The position numbers and the translations under genes are program-made. The notes beneath the pieces were generated by a model that saw only the letters and a list, made by a program, of their open reading frames with translations, had not been told where the DNA came from and made no database searches. A stretch of 64,000 nt of DNA from Trissonchulus latispiculum (taxonomy: Eukaryota > Nematoda > Enoplea > Enoplida > Ironidae), in assembly GCA_030248195.1 (NCBI GenBank), contig JASAND010015508.1, positions 62,001 to 126,000 of the forward strand, in the 5' to 3' direction. Below, one piece after another: positions 12,334 through 24,900 of this stretch (the first letter of the stretch is position 1; every line of letters starts with the position of its first letter).

Positions 12334-12711
12334 CTGAAAACTACCATAGCTTGCTCGAGAGCTTGGGGAATCAGAAAATAAATGGCTGCAGAAAGGGATT
12401 CGGAAGGGAATGGCGAGCACTCAGATAGGATAGAGATGAAAAGTCCGTATTTAAAGTTAGAAATGAATCCATCATTAAAATTTAAGATTCAGACTCAGTA
12501 CTGAATGTTAAAGTTACCATAAATGGGTTCAATTGGTTCGCCAGTTTTGATTGCTGCCTACGCTTCCAAAGTTTTAGCAGACCGGCTCCTTCCAATTCTA
12601 AGCACTTGCTGGTTACAGTGCAGTAACAAACACAGAGGGACCTTTTTCACCCCCTATATTTGTTACTACACAAAACCAGGTTGTCCCGGCATATTCACAC
12701 CAAGTTTAACA

Positions 12712-13359
12712 CCGGATTGCACCAATGAGGGTTAGCTCGGTGTTAAGCTAACCTCAAGGTTAACTCGGAGTTAACCTGATAATTCTCAGTTAATCCGTTG
12801 CACCAAATCGGGTTAAGTTAACCTCGAGGTTAAACTCCGAACTAACTTGGTCTTGAGCGGCAGGAACTTAATCCTGATTCCTATCAGGATTAACTGAGGA
12901 CTAACTCAATTTATAGGATTTCAGCTTTCATTTTTCGGAAAAGTTCGTCACTGGCTGTTCAAACTATTGTTTATGCATGTTTCATACTTCTTACAAAAAG
13001 ATTTTCGCACTCTAGTTTTGAATATTCCTCCCGAGATTCGATCCACAACTTCAGTTTTAGCCTTGAGCTCAGAGTTAGGGAGTTTTAAGACTTAGTTCGG
13101 AGTTAACCTTAAGGTTAAATTAGTCCTCAACTATCCTTGGCAGATTATGATTGGAGACATTGATTAAAGAAACGAATCTTATTGGTTAAAGATAACCCTG
13201 AGCTGAAGCTTAGGGTTTGTTATTCTTGACAAGACCTAAGTTGGTGCAACGGCCTAACCTTAACCCTAAGCTATAGCTCAGCTGCAGAATAGCTGACTCC
13301 GAGTTAGCTCGGTGTTAAGCTAACACCGAGCTAACTTAGTCCGATTTGGTGCAATCGGG
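12712..13359. mobile_element. Long-TIR MITE, about 650 bp
   Basis: The left end CCGGATTGCACCAA and the right end TTGGTGCAATCGGG are inverted. The repeat continues inward with GTTAGCTCGGTGTTA-type words on both sides. Many GTTAAC/GGTTAA palindromic words fill the interior. No coding frame is recognised. Confidence 0.7.
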
Positions 13360-14814
13360 CGTAAAACTTAATAACTAAACTTTAGTACTTTAGCTTGAAC
13401 TTTACCGCTCGCCTGATAACCCCTGGCGAGGGAGGGGGGCTCCTAAATTATTGCTGCCGTTATCGGTGATGTTCTGTCGCGCATGCATTATATGGCCCCT
13501 GGTTCCACCACCCATTGGAAGCCCTAATGGACGGTAGCTCCACAGAGATTTCTTACAATAGGTTTAGCGACAGGTTTAGCGAAGACCTTTGCTGCAATGG
13601 AATAGTTTTAATTAAATTCAATTCACAATTACAATTGATACCAATTTAGACCAAACTGCTTGATGCAAAAATGTAACCTTAAGAATTCCAAAGTAGCACT
13701 TTTTTTATGTGGCAAGTCCTGTGAATTAATTGACAGAAATCAATATTAAGGGAATCAAACAATTTTACTTTAAACCTACAAAACAAAATCAAAACTCATC
13801 TTCTAAATCACCGCCGCTTCTTCCCAAGTACTTGAACGGATCCTCCTTTCCTTGTTAATTTCCTTTGATCTTTGGAGTTAAAGCCGTTGTAGAGATAGCA
13901 GAAAGCATTTTCAGATGTTGGCGCGAAAAGAAAAAATGTTCCGCATCATCGATTCTACCGAAAAATTTCAAAAAAATTAAAAATATTACGTAATATTTAA
14001 AAGCTTAAAATTTTTTTAAATTTTCTGAAATTACTGATCCTCAGGTAGCACCCTAGCAAAACATGAACACATTTGAATAACCCAATAACCCGCAACTTAA
14101 CAACTTTCTTTTGAGGGAGGAAATTGTGGAAAAGATCGCAGAAATTTTGGCGGGTTTTTAATGTTCTGTACATTTCTTGGATTTAGAAAAAATTACTGTA
14201 TTTCTATTATTTTTTGGAACCTGCTAGACTCGATCCTAACGATGAGAGGTTCTAAACAATTTCTTTACCGTTAGCATTTACTGGATCACCAACTGGATCA
14301 CCAGGAATTGGCGCATTTGTAGTTTGTACTAAAAAACTCTTGTCTGCAGTGGTTAACGCCATTTCACATGCCGGCTGACAAGTTATACTCAAGCTACAGA
14401 GCATACCTAGTTGCTATCGAAAGGGCCCTCAGCTAATGTGCCAAGAACAATTATCTACTTCCGTTTCAGATCCGAATTTCAACTAAAACTGACAAACTTG
14501 ACAACTGAGAATGAAAGTCCGCCTGTTTACGCCTCTGTAGGAGCAACAGCAACCCTAATCTAATCCTGGAAAACAAAACTCTGCTCCATGTTGAACTACC
14601 ACTAACGGTGGTTTGCAATTCTAACTTTCGGTATAGTACCCCCGGTAACCCTTCTTCCATACCAGTACTTTACGAATACGGGCCTAAGCATCATTTCTCC
14701 CGCCGATCGGCCTGGGCCTCCAACTACTCATCCATCACTCCCTCTTTCTCCAACTGACTAGATCCTCATTTAATCATAAATAATGAAAAATGCCTGTCAG
14801 AGAGCCAATGGGCG
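13360..14814. other. No recognisable feature
   Basis: No exon, RNA gene or element end is recognised. A short A/T hairpin around ATTACGTAAT (near 13985) and a duplicated TGGATCACCA (14282-14303) are the only local structures. Confidence 0.4.
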
Positions 14815-15129
14815 CGGTTTAGGCTCGAGCCCGGAAAATTGTGTGTTGGGTTTTAGCTGAAAGCCCGGCCCGCTACCGGGCCCGGTTTTAGAGGCCGGGT
14901 TCACCGTGCCTGCCTGGCTCCGTTTGCGAGTCTGAGACTTGCAGCGGCCCGCGCTTTGAGCCGGGCCTAGTAGCGGGCCCAGGCTTCGGAGTCCGGGCCT
15001 ATCACCGGGACCGGGGATTTAAAGTCGGGACAAGGAGCGATCCCGGACATTGGGTGGCCCTGGTAGCGGGCTCCGGACTTTGATTGGGTCCGGGCACGGC
15101 CCGGTCAATTTCTTATCAAAACAACCCTA
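14815..15129. mobile_element. GC-rich MITE, third copy (one terminus)
   Basis: A stretch rich in GGCCCGG words ends ACAACCCTA at 15129, as do the copies at 35477-35800 and 41578-41889. The opposite TAGGGTTGT end is not present. Instead, a direct repeat (AATGGGCGCGGT) occurs at both margins, near 14806 and 15158. The element is partial or rearranged. Confidence 0.5.
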
Positions 15130-15566
15130 GGTGAGCACTCTTACCCAGGGAGAGCTAATGGGCGCGGTGCGCTCTATCAAGGGAGAACTACTGGCTGCCT
15201 CCTGTTCGGACAAACGCTTCACTTTAGTGACGCAGGCAGGCGTTTTTCATTATTTCTTTATGATTAATGCTTTGTATCCTTCGTGGATCCGCCTGCTGGC
15301 CCGCGCTTACGTCATTTTCTTGACAAAGATCCTTCTTTAACTAATACGAAACACTTTATCTTTATTAAGTGAATATCTACTGAAAAGTGCAAACACGACA
15401 CCTAGCAAAGCATAAAATAAAATAAAAATGCATGCACAGACAGAGACAGACACACATACAGCTATTAAATTAAATAGTGCAATCGGAATGTTGTTTAAAA
15501 TGTCAATGTTAGGCTTAATAATTAAGCTATCCTCTAATTAAGTAAAACCCATGTTTAGTGCCTAAC

Positions 15567-15799
15567 TCAGCTGGCGGCCACAACCGTATACGCCAGCGCT
15601 TCTACCACAGCCGGCAAAACCAACCACAGCAAAAACAGCGGCAGTCTGGCTGACATCACCGTCAGCATGAGTCCCATCCATCCATGCAGTGCTTTCGGAA
15701 AATACTGCAACCAGTAGGCTCTGATTTCCTCGCCAGTAGGCAAATGAAATGAATAGTCAGTCCAATGTCGAGAAACAGCATAGCAAGGACGCAGACCTC
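15567..15799 (-). CDS. Candidate terminal exon, unknown multi-pass membrane protein
   Basis: After a weak acceptor (GAGCAG) an open frame of 77 codons ends in TGA at 15567-15569. It reads as coding sequence: aromatic residues around YWLQYFPKALHGWMG, then a strongly hydrophobic stretch (LPLFLLWLVLPAVVEALAY) close to the C-terminus. A second open frame on the same strand (to 16003) overlaps it and also looks protein-like (NNGQGIYYWSCSG), so a frameshift within one decayed gene is possible. Family not recognised. No matching upstream exons are found. Confidence 0.35.
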
Positions 15800-17054
15800 C
15801 TGCTCAAACAAAGAATCATAGGAACTGTTGCCAGAACAGGACCAGTAGTAAATCCCCTGTCCATTGTTATAGGTATCAAAGATTGGTGAAAGAGAGTGGT
15901 CATCCAAAGATGGTGAAGCGAATGAGGGGGCATCGCGAGACTTATGAGGCTGAGACCACTGAAAGGTCTGGAGGGCCACAACATGTGGTCTATGACGCCA
16001 CACCGTTTTCAGCCACTAAACACTACGCTCCGTATCACAAATCTAAATCAACCGAGACACCTGATCCTGGCAACATTCTTGCCACAAATCCAGCAGAGAT
16101 TCCAGTGGAAACTGTCCATCATCTAAAATCAACAACAATCGTCACCCAGTTAATAGTCATGCTCAGAGCAAACTAAATAAAAGACGAAATCAAAAAGTCA
16201 GAGTCACAGTTTGACTAGATGGATTAACACATGACAGTAATCATAGATTTCGTGCCTAGGAAAGCGGCACGCACGGAAACGTTCAAACAGATTCTGTTCT
16301 GTTGCTAGACTCAGGTATGATCAAAGTGGACTGATAATATTGGCAGAGTAGAGGAGACACAGATTCATGCGACTCAAAAAGTGGACTGCCGGTTGCCAAA
16401 ATTGAATGTAGTGGAACAGGGTACTTATGAACGAATATAATCGGGGCCAGTGGTGCCCGTAAAAGTCACCAAACCGTTAGGGAAGGGAGGTATAGGGGCA
16501 AAGTCAACTTCAATTGACGAATTTGTTTAAAAAGGCGGATTTTGTTGACACGAACCGTGTAAACGTGACACTAATAAAAATTTGTCTGTATCCAAAAAAC
16601 ATTGAATTGAGCACCTGTGACAAAGAAAACGCTAAAATGAAAGTAAGAAACTGTAACATGAATTTTAAAATATGTCCACACTGTGTCAGGACAAAATTTT
16701 CTGCTTACAAGGCTATTTCGGCGGAGTGGGCGTCCTCCATACCCTAAGTGTCCCAACCAGTCTGGGTAAAAACAAGACCTGGGTAGGTGAAATCGGATTC
16801 AGAATAGATTAAAAACTAAAATGCAGTCAAACAGAGCGACCAAAAAATCGTTTACTTGTTAGCGCCCAAGACCCATCGTCAGCGACTGGGCCACTATAAT
16901 ACAGCACATAGGTATCATATCGAGGTCCTTCATAGGTCGTCTGAGTGAAAAATAGTGTCAACTTTTTACGCAATTCCCCCTGAAATATACGTAATTTATT
17001 TTCATTAAAATAAAGCAAACACATACGCAACACACTGATACCAAGACACCAGCA
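15800..17054. other. No confident feature
   Basis: Apart from the overlapping minus-strand frame to 16003 described with the preceding exon, I see no supported exon, RNA gene or element end. Short open frames here lack splice context or family signature. Confidence 0.4.
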
Positions 17055-18578
17055 GGTGCCGATGTTATCAACGTCGAAACCCGGGTTAAGACGCTACCCC
17101 GGATTCACTCGCCTATCCTTAACACATGAAGTTAACCTGGGTTAGCAACCTAAGGGGGGGCTACGAATTTCACTAAAAGTTCAATGTTGGAAAAGCTAGC
17201 TAGTCTTTTACCACATAATAGTATAAGGTTTAGTGTAAAATAGTTTAAAGTTTGAAAGAATTCCATGCAGTGTAGCGTCCTGTGGAGCCATCAGAAGTTG
17301 GTGTTGTTGGTCCAAAGCTCGACATGACACGTACACAAACTTCGTCTCGCCCTGCTCGCTATGCGCAAGGTACGGTACCCAAATTTTCCAGAAATAGTTC
17401 TAACATATAGTGCTTTGATATCGTGTAAACTAATCTCTAGACAATTGTATTATTTTCTGTGAGATACAATAAAATTGCGAAAAATTGGGTGTTGTAGGTC
17501 TATACGGGTGGAGGTTAACTAACGTCTAATGAGCTGTGGTTTACCAAATGAACCCAACTTTGCTCCAATTAATACTCCAAGTATCTGTCTTAGTAAAGAT
17601 GACGTGATTTCATTAATCCCTGCGTTCGCAGTGCTGGATTATATTATCGATATTGTCGATGTTATTTCGAGCAATTTCGAAGATGTGAGCCAATTACTCC
17701 AAATTACTGTTGTAGCAGAATCGGCTGAAACTTTGCGCATTACAGGCCAGTGAGTGTACCAAGATATGCATAAAGCAAGGTCACTAAACCTCGCTCCAGT
17801 ATTTAGAAATGCAGATTGATTTCTCGAAGTATGGATGGCTATCGCTCCAAAAAGCTCTAAGACAGTTGTAAGCGCATACTGAACGAAGGAAGCGTCATAT
17901 CGAAAAACGGATTTCATATTCGGATTCAGCAGGTCAGATAACCCCCATAACCACCTTTTCGGCGAAATCGGAGACAAAATTTTTTTGACCCCATTTTGAC
18001 TGCGATTAGATAGCTTTTCAGGCCTAAAAAATAAGGGTTATTTCTTAACAAAAAGTTTGCTAGCACACTAACCAGAAAGCCAAAGTCCTCGAACCTTACA
18101 GACAGTTTGCCCCTATTAGAGCCTAATATTTGCTAAAAAGCTGGGGTAGGCTAGGGGTTGTCAATTTTATTAGATCGAAAACGGCACATGGTCATATCGC
18201 AACTTTTCGCCAAATTTCAAACTATGAGCTGTTATAGCTGAAGACGGAAGCAACGCTCGAAAGCCGGAATACTTTTAATATTTAGCACTAGTAACAGATA
18301 ACATTTTTGGGCTGAAAGTTTCAGAATTGGTCAAACCGTTAAGCCGCCAGAGCTGAAAAAACCTTTTTGAAAAATCCCATTTTTCCCACCAAAATTTGTA
18401 CTTTGTCGTCCTGCCAAAAACGGTGTATATGAGATATATTGTTGCCCGCCCTAAACTTTTTTTACTTTGATATGTTGGCTAACGTTGGGGGCAAAAGTAG
18501 CTCTCTGACGATGTTGTGCCAACCCGTTCGCAGCCCCCCCCCCTTAACCCGGGTTTCGACGTTGATAACATCGGCGCC
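17055..18578. mobile_element. TIR element, about 1.52 kb
   Basis: The ends are inverted repeats of about 38 bp. GGTGCCGATGTTATCAACGT begins at 17055 and the complement (ACGTTGATAACATCGGCGCC) ends at 18578; both continue through CGAAACCCGGGTTAAG. Just inside each end is a G or C tract. The interior has modest overlapping open frames on both strands (17529-17753 +, 17639-17977 -) without a recognised transposase motif. Confidence 0.7.
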
Positions 18579-18957
18579 AGGAAAAGCACTAATAAGTACA
18601 ATATGTCCATTCAGCATAATTCTGGTTTTTGAAAATGAAGCAAGACCGAAACTTATGATCCCTGTGTCTTTTGTCATAAACAGTCAAAGACAAAAGAAGA
18701 TGGAGGGATACGCGCAATTAGCGATACCAATTACGATTATATATACTACAAATATAAGTTAAAATAGTTGTGTTTCCCGAAGCACTTAAATACATTATGA
18801 GCCACAATAAGTTCTCGCATATTTAAGGCATATACCTTTATTGATTGCTTACATGATAATTGCTTAAACTACTGATATAAACTAAAAAATGTGCTAACAA
18901 CAAATAAACAAACAAACAAAAACAAAACAAAACAGGATATTGAATAGATGGGCTTAT
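18579..18957. other. Left flank of the palindrome, no gene
   Basis: Simple A/T-rich sequence with an (AAAC/AAAT) stretch at 18898-18935. It has no counterpart beyond 60689 on the other side, so arm homology stops here. Confidence 0.5.
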
Positions 18958-19941
18958 TTAAGGTGTTGATTCCTTTTGGGCACATATTGTTGATTGACGG
19001 TTCAAATCAAGATGAAATTTGATGAAACTTTCCAAAATGAGTTCTTTTATCATTCTAATATCCTCCGCGCAATCCCGCTTCAAAAATTCGACGTCTCCGT
19101 TCAGGGTGGTTTTTGTCAATTTTTGACAGTTAGGCAGTTGTTGTGCAGCTATAATTATATTCATTCGAAAGATCTTGTTGAGCTCTACATTTTTGCTTTT
19201 TGAAGTATCTTTCTAGCTTTTCGCTTTCGTGAGATATAGTCGATTTTCCGATTTTGGCGTTGAAAACTCGTCATTTTTGCAGAAATCAAATAATGCGCCA
19301 TTTCTTGAGCTACGTACGCAGTGAAATTAAACTACGGGTATCAATTTGAAGGTCTCCTCGAGACCGATTATCCGTGACATTATAATCTTCTAACTGCTAC
19401 CCCGTTCGCTGCTATCACAGAAAATGTAGTTTTTACAAAAACACGACCAAATTTTTTCCAGCGATTGTGGAGCATTAACTATGCAAGCTAGATGGTTGCC
19501 ACTTACTGGACGTGTTTTACACCCAGGGACCCTTTTTTAGTTGTTCCGATTGCTGCTTTCTAGCTAAAGTGGTCGCTTGCCAAAGTTGGGAAAAGTAAGC
19601 AAAATCCAGGTTGCGCATACATTTTAGCGAATTTCTTTATAACGAAGAGCGGTTTCGTAATAACTGTTGGGGGTGGTCCCCAGCTATTTGATAGTGGAAT
19701 CGAATGATGTGGCCGATGCTTCACGAAAAAATTTACTTTAGTCTGCAAAAAATCTGGAAAATCAAATTACTTCGAAAATACAGTAAAATAATTCCCAATA
19801 ACTAAAGTTAGTTTCGTTGTATTCATTAGAAAGAGCAAATGTTAAGCTGCATTTTTGATATAAAAATGGCTTCCCAACTCTAGTAATGGTTGAGTAAGAT
19901 TGTTTCAAAGTTGATGTCTCCAAAAGGAATCACCATTTTAA
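18958..19941. mobile_element. TTAA-ended TIR element at left palindrome edge, 984 bp
   Basis: It begins TTAAGGTGTTGATTCC and ends GGAATCACCATTTTAA, an inverted repeat of about 20 bp with TTAA at both outer ends. The family recurs at 57124-60689 (with a nested retrotransposon), as a fragment at 10860-11032, and as diverged pieces in the KANK intron (31765-32230 and 45130-45602). TTAA at the boundary suggests a piggyBac-type target, but no transposase is present to confirm this. CTAG at 19213-19216 is the empty site of the gypsy insertion seen in the right arm. Confidence 0.75.
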
Positions 19942-20598
19942 CAATAAATTTTTTGCATTTCAGAAACTGTCTCTCTTGACAATAATATTAAATATTCCGA
20001 CTCCAAGGCTAACCGTTGTTCCTATGGGAAGCCTTTCAAGTTTTGAAATTGACAAGTTTTTATTTCAGATCTGAGCGATCTAGTCCATTTGATCGGCTGT
20101 GAGTCGGAAGTGCTCTCCTTTGCCCTCCTCAAAAAGCAGGTTCATCTCCGGGGAGAAATCGTGGTGGCAGATCTCTGCTCAGACGAGGCTCAGAGTAATC
20201 TAGATCTCCTGATTCGAACACTCTACTCCCGCCTTTTTCATTGGCTCATTGGGAAAGTCAATCTGGGCCTCAAGCGAAGAAGGGATCCCTCCACCACGAT
20301 CTCTGGCTCCGGTCGAATCCTTAGTCTCATGGATGTCTATGGATTCGATGATCTGGAGGTGAGACCATGCCAGTGTTCAGCGGTCGAAAAATGAGCACTT
20401 TATAGGAGTGCAAGTGGTAATAGCAAGAGTACATAATACATAAGATACACTGATACTGTTCGCTATGAGAAGTTTACTCCACCACAGTCCACAGATAGCA
20501 TACTGTCTGTTGTCAGGATTATTTTCATAAACAAAGCAAGCTGTAAGGGAAGCAGGCATAGGAAAGATTGATAAGCCTGCAATGGGAAGTCAGCTGAT

Positions 20599-20669
20599 GG
20601 CCCTGTGGTGTTGCGGTAGCATGTCTGTTTCCGGATCAGAAGGGCCGTGGTTCGATCCCCGGCTGGGCC
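20599..20669 (+). tRNA. tRNA-like sequence (Arg-CCG-like), probable SINE head
   Basis: A 71-base sequence can be folded as a tRNA: acceptor GGCCCTG with CTGGGCC (one mismatch), a clean B box GGTTCGATCCC, and an anticodon loop reading CCG in a stem with one mismatch. It is followed by a conserved non-tRNA body to about 20825, whose 3' part (GGTTTCTTCTTGATCAACCA) recurs at 21535-21560. This looks like a tRNA-derived SINE inside a myosin intron, not a working tRNA gene. Its right-arm twin is 56407-56477 (-), with a damaged B box. Confidence 0.5.
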
Positions 20670-21060
20670 AATTCTTTACTTTCAATGGTGGGTGAAAAGC
20701 TGAACCTCCCTCTTTCCTTCTCTCTTCTAGGTCCTGGTTTCGTGGGTACAAGGGTGCCTGACGCCTCCCGTTCGGGCTTGTCCTTGGTTTCTTCTTGATC
20801 AACCAGCCCTGGTAGAAGCGCTACATGTGTCGAGGCTACCTCAGGACCCGGACTGGACTCCTGTCTCCGGTCCCACAGTAGTTGCTTCTGGTTGGTTGGA
20901 TCTAAAGGGGTCTGGAACGTGTGTCGGGGGAGCACGGATCCCTTGGGCTCAGAATGCCCTGCGCTGGATGCGCTCTCGGTTCGATTCCGAGTTGAGTAAG
21001 CCGCGGGACGCGTCTTAATTGAAACCCGGGGGAGATCTAAGGGAAGCAGGCATAGGAAAG
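20599..21060 (+). mobile_element. SINE with two tRNA-like heads
   Basis: After the tRNA-like head, the body runs to about 20825. A second tRNA-like segment with B box GGTTCGATTCC lies at about 20978. The body end is duplicated again near 21505-21580. The long minus-strand frame through here (20636-21190) is the reverse reading of this SINE, not a gene. The whole block has an inverted twin around 56010-56490. Confidence 0.5.
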
Positions 21061-21068
21061 ATTGATAA

Positions 21069-21494
21069 GGAACGTCGTCCAAATAGGGGACGGGAAAATC
21101 GACGGGAACGCGTTCCTTCGCTCCCACTTTATGCGGGGATTTGCACAGGAAATTTTTTAACACAGACAAAAATTTGGCCTTTATTCCCAACTTCTTAGTG
21201 CATAAGTTTTTGACTGTTTTCTGGTCTTATATTGCAGCAGGGTAATTTTAATGCGTGTCGTTCAAACACTGTGCAGTATGCCTGCTTAGAAGCTGTATAT
21301 TACAGTTTTACACATGCATGTGGAGACTGTGGTTTTTTCTGTTAAGGGAATAATGCACAAACTTTATGTTTTGTAATAACAAAAACTGAAAAGCCATGCA
21401 GCAACGGGGAAATATTAAAGCAAAACGGGGTTCTCTCTGAAATTTTCCCGCGGGTATTTGAACGGGGTCCCGTAGACGATTTGGACGATGTTCC
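21069..21494. mobile_element. MITE with GGAACGTCGTCCAAAT ends
   Basis: GGAACGTCGTCCAAATAG at 21069 is mirrored by TTGGACGATGTTCC ending at 21494. G/C-rich inner blocks (GGGACGGG, CGGGGTCCCGT) are also mirrored. A relative lies at 26511-26918. The right-arm equivalent near 55855-56000 is rearranged. Confidence 0.6.
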
Positions 21495-21848
21495 TAAGCC
21501 TGCAATGCCTGACGCTTCCCGTTCGGGCTTGTCCTTGGTTTCTTCTTGATCAACCAGCCCTGGTAGAAGCGCTACAAAGCCAGGTTCGCTGGAACAAACT
21601 GTGGTTAAAGTTAATGTGGTAAATGTATTAGTTTAGTTAATTTAGTTTCATTTTTTTAGTTTCTATAAACTTTTAGGTTAACTGTTTTGAGCAGCTGCTG
21701 ATCAATTCAGTGAATGAGCGTATTCATTGGTTTCTGCTGGATCAGACAATGCGAAGGGAACAGGAACTGTATCTACAAGAAGTAAGCTCCAGGTTTTGAC
21801 AAAGAAAAACGAAGAAAGTCATGTATCACCGAATGTCCGAAAATTTTA

Positions 21849-21924
21849 ACCTCCGGTTGTACTCGAACCCACGCCATTTTGCGCACCAGGCTTACGCTCA
21901 CTCTGCCGACTGAGCTTCGGAGAC
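21849..21924 (-). tRNA. tRNA-like sequence (Thr-GGT-like), probably a pseudogene
   Basis: On the minus strand, 76 bases fold with a 7-bp acceptor (GTCTCCG with CGGAGGT, two G-U pairs), a perfect 4-bp D stem and a loop placing GGT at the anticodon. Anticodon and T stems have mismatches. The A-box match is good and the B box (GGTTCGAGTAC) is imperfect. It sits in a myosin intron and is mirrored at 55420-55495. Confidence 0.45.
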
Positions 21925-24900
21925 ACAGTCTCATCAAAATGACTAACTTAAGGGCATTTCAGCCCAACTCGTTGACAGATGACCGTTTCAATAAAACAAG
22001 GTGGAGGCGAGCGGAATGTTGAAAAATTTGAGCATGATATGTAGCACAGTTTAGCTGATCGCCTTTTGCCAACGGAAAGAATTTGACGAAAGAAATTCCA
22101 CTGTAGAACTCGCACACAAATTCCCATCTAAGGTCGAAACCTGCAAGTGGGTGCTGTTTTCAAATAATTTTATTTTTGATTATTTGCCTTTCAGCTATGG
22201 ATGTGTCTTTGTTTCAGTGCGTCAACTGGGTTTGGATCCAGCAGGAAGACGAAAGCTCAGAGACGCTCAACGCCCTCTGTTCCTGTTTTTCTGCTTTGGA
22301 TCTTCGACCGGTACTCAACTCACCACCGCCGCTCCAGTGCGACATTCTGGATGTGATTGCCGAGAAGATTCATCAGGGCAATTCCAGATTCAAAGTCCTG
22401 TCAAAGACAGACTTTATCGTTCGACACTATCTTACTGATGTATGATGATTTTCTTCCAAATAATGGGTCACTTGAGCTTGGCTCAATTGTAGAGGGTGTC
22501 GGCCGTTATCGTGCAGATCATGTTCCTAGCCTGATAACTAAGAGTGTGACGCTTGTATCAGTTGTGTACCACTTGTGTATTCCTGGCTTTACCCAAAATA
22601 AGAGAAATAATTGAGCAAATCAGTGAAATCGGTACCCAAGCACAACTTATAGTTGTTTAATCTCTCTGTTTGTTTGGCAATTAATTACATAGTTAATGTT
22701 AAAGAATTTAGGTTCTTTTATCCTGTTTTAGGTTCAGTACAGTGCCACTGATTTCCTACCTCGAAATTTCGAAATTCTGAAAAGAGAATTTTGCGATCTC
22801 CTTTATCGCAGCTCAAATCCCCTGTGCAAAATTCTCTTTCCTGAAGGTATTTTAAGTATTTTAAGCAGTTTGATTGCTTAAATTTCATCGAAAGATTCTT
22901 TTTATACAGACTTAACTATATAGCATCCTTCATAAAAGTTAAATGAAGCATACATATAACAAATATATTATATACGTTTTAATGATTGACGTATGATCTA
23001 AGCGCTTAATTATGTATTTGTGCATTTGTGATTTTAATTTCAAACTCCAGGTGACAGCTCTTGGTCCACTCTGACGAAGCGTTTATCAACTGCTGCGCAA
23101 TTTCAAGTGAATAATTCTTTTGTCTTAACTTCGAAAAGCCCGACTGCTCCAATGTTATAACGAAATAAGGAAGGAAGCAAAGTTTTTGAGCTACTGGAGA
23201 GCTTTAGCAATTAATTAAACGTGTTAATTGGTAAAGTGGGAAATATCAATGCTTCGATTTTTGAGTAGATTTTAGTAGTATTTTTGAGTTGATTTTCAAT
23301 GCTTGAGTATTTTTATTAATTAATTACTGCTGAACCTTAATTAATAATTAACTAAATAATTAATAAACGTTAATAATGAACGTTTGTTTTAGATTTCGCT
23401 CAACTCTGTCTTTCGAACGTTAACTGAAAGAGAATGCAGCTGGGTCATCTGCGTTAAAGTATGTTCAAACTGTCCTTAAAAAGACTAACTGTAACAATTT
23501 CAAAATAGCAAATATTATTGAAAAATATATAAAAATGACAAAATACTAGATTACTAATATATCCTCAAAACAACTTTTAGTAAAAAAGCATAAGCTTATA
23601 AGGATAAAATAACAAATAATAATAGTTAATAAAAATAGTAAATTAAAAGATGTATTATCATCTTGTTATTCAAAATAGTTGTTCTTGGTGAAAACTTTTT
23701 CTGCTCACTTCGGTCTTGTTTCAGCCGAATTCACAAGAAAGACCTGGCTTGATTGAGGACGAATATGTGTCGGAACAGCTGAAGGCCTATAAGTAGGTAA
23801 ATTATTACTCTACTACAGGTCTATTTTAGTACAAAATTAATTAATTAATTAAATTATTTATTTTTTGTTTTCTTTCAGCGTTCTGGAACTATCCTGCCTT
23901 GGCCAGGGCGGCTATGTGAACGGTCAAGATCTTCAGCGATGCTTCCTTCGATACCGAATCATCTCCAGATCGATTTGGTTGCGATGGAGAGGGTCCCCCA
24001 GGGACGGTCTCCTCAGCCTATTTCGATCCCTCAAGTTGCCACAGACCCAATACGTTCTGGCTCGATCTCAGATATTCTTCAAAGACTTGGCTCTTGTACG
24101 TCCATAGTCTCTTTTTTAGTTATTTTTTGTGCTATGCTTAGAGGGGGCTGCGTTGAAACGATAAGCTTAAATTCAACAGACTATTCTTGTCGTTAAGCGC
24201 ATTGTTCGCTTAATTAGACTGAATCAATTTGATAAGGCTACCATGTTATGTTCCTAGTATGTTGGTGCTTCGTTAAAATTTAAATTTAAATGTCAATTAA
24301 AATTTGAATTAAGTTCAAGAGCACAATAAATTTAAACTAAAACAGCATTGACCAGCGTGAATTGTGCTTTGCCTCTTCGGTGTTGCTTATTTTTCTGTAG
24401 GACGATTTGTTTGTTTTTTCCATTTCAGATAGCTCACTTAGAGAAGCTTCGATCAATTGAACTTGATCGACTAGCCCGACTAATTCAGTCGGTTTTTCGT
24501 CGATGGTATGGAAGACATCGAGGCGATCATTTGACCGACTCTCAGATCAAAATCGCTGCCTTCTGGCGAAGATGCCGCCTCAGAAGACGATTTCTTCAGC
24601 TCAGGCGACTCACGATTCTACTGCAGGCTTATGGAAGGGCTAAATTAGTAGGCTTTTTCGATAAAGAATTTAAGTTCTTTTGAAGGCGTTGTATTCTGCA
24701 AATACTAAAAGGAATACTTCAAAATAAAGAAACGGCGGCAAAAATTTTATGCAACTCTCTCAATTTTTAGTATGCTACGGATATGTTGAAACTCTAATTT
24801 TTCTGTTTTTGGGTAAACGGTGAATGGAAATATGTTTGTGTTTGATAGTTTTGTCTGTTTTAGGCTCGTGAAGCTTTCAAGAAACTGAAAGAAGTTCATG

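Noticed and set aside
17529..17977. Overlapping open frames of 74 and 112 codons as a gene
   Set aside because: They lie on opposite strands inside a TIR element and show no recognisable domain; kept only as part of that element.
20636..21190. A 184-codon minus-strand open frame that looks like a gene
   Set aside because: It is the reverse reading of a tRNA-derived SINE whose pieces recur at 21505-21580 and in the other arm; the end reads like the usual antisense of a tRNA B-box region.
22195..22217. Earlier splice acceptor for myosin exon 22218-22439 (TTTCAG|CTATGG)
   Set aside because: The previous exon ends in phase 0 and only the acceptor before TGCGTCAAC keeps the frame; the same holds in the right arm.
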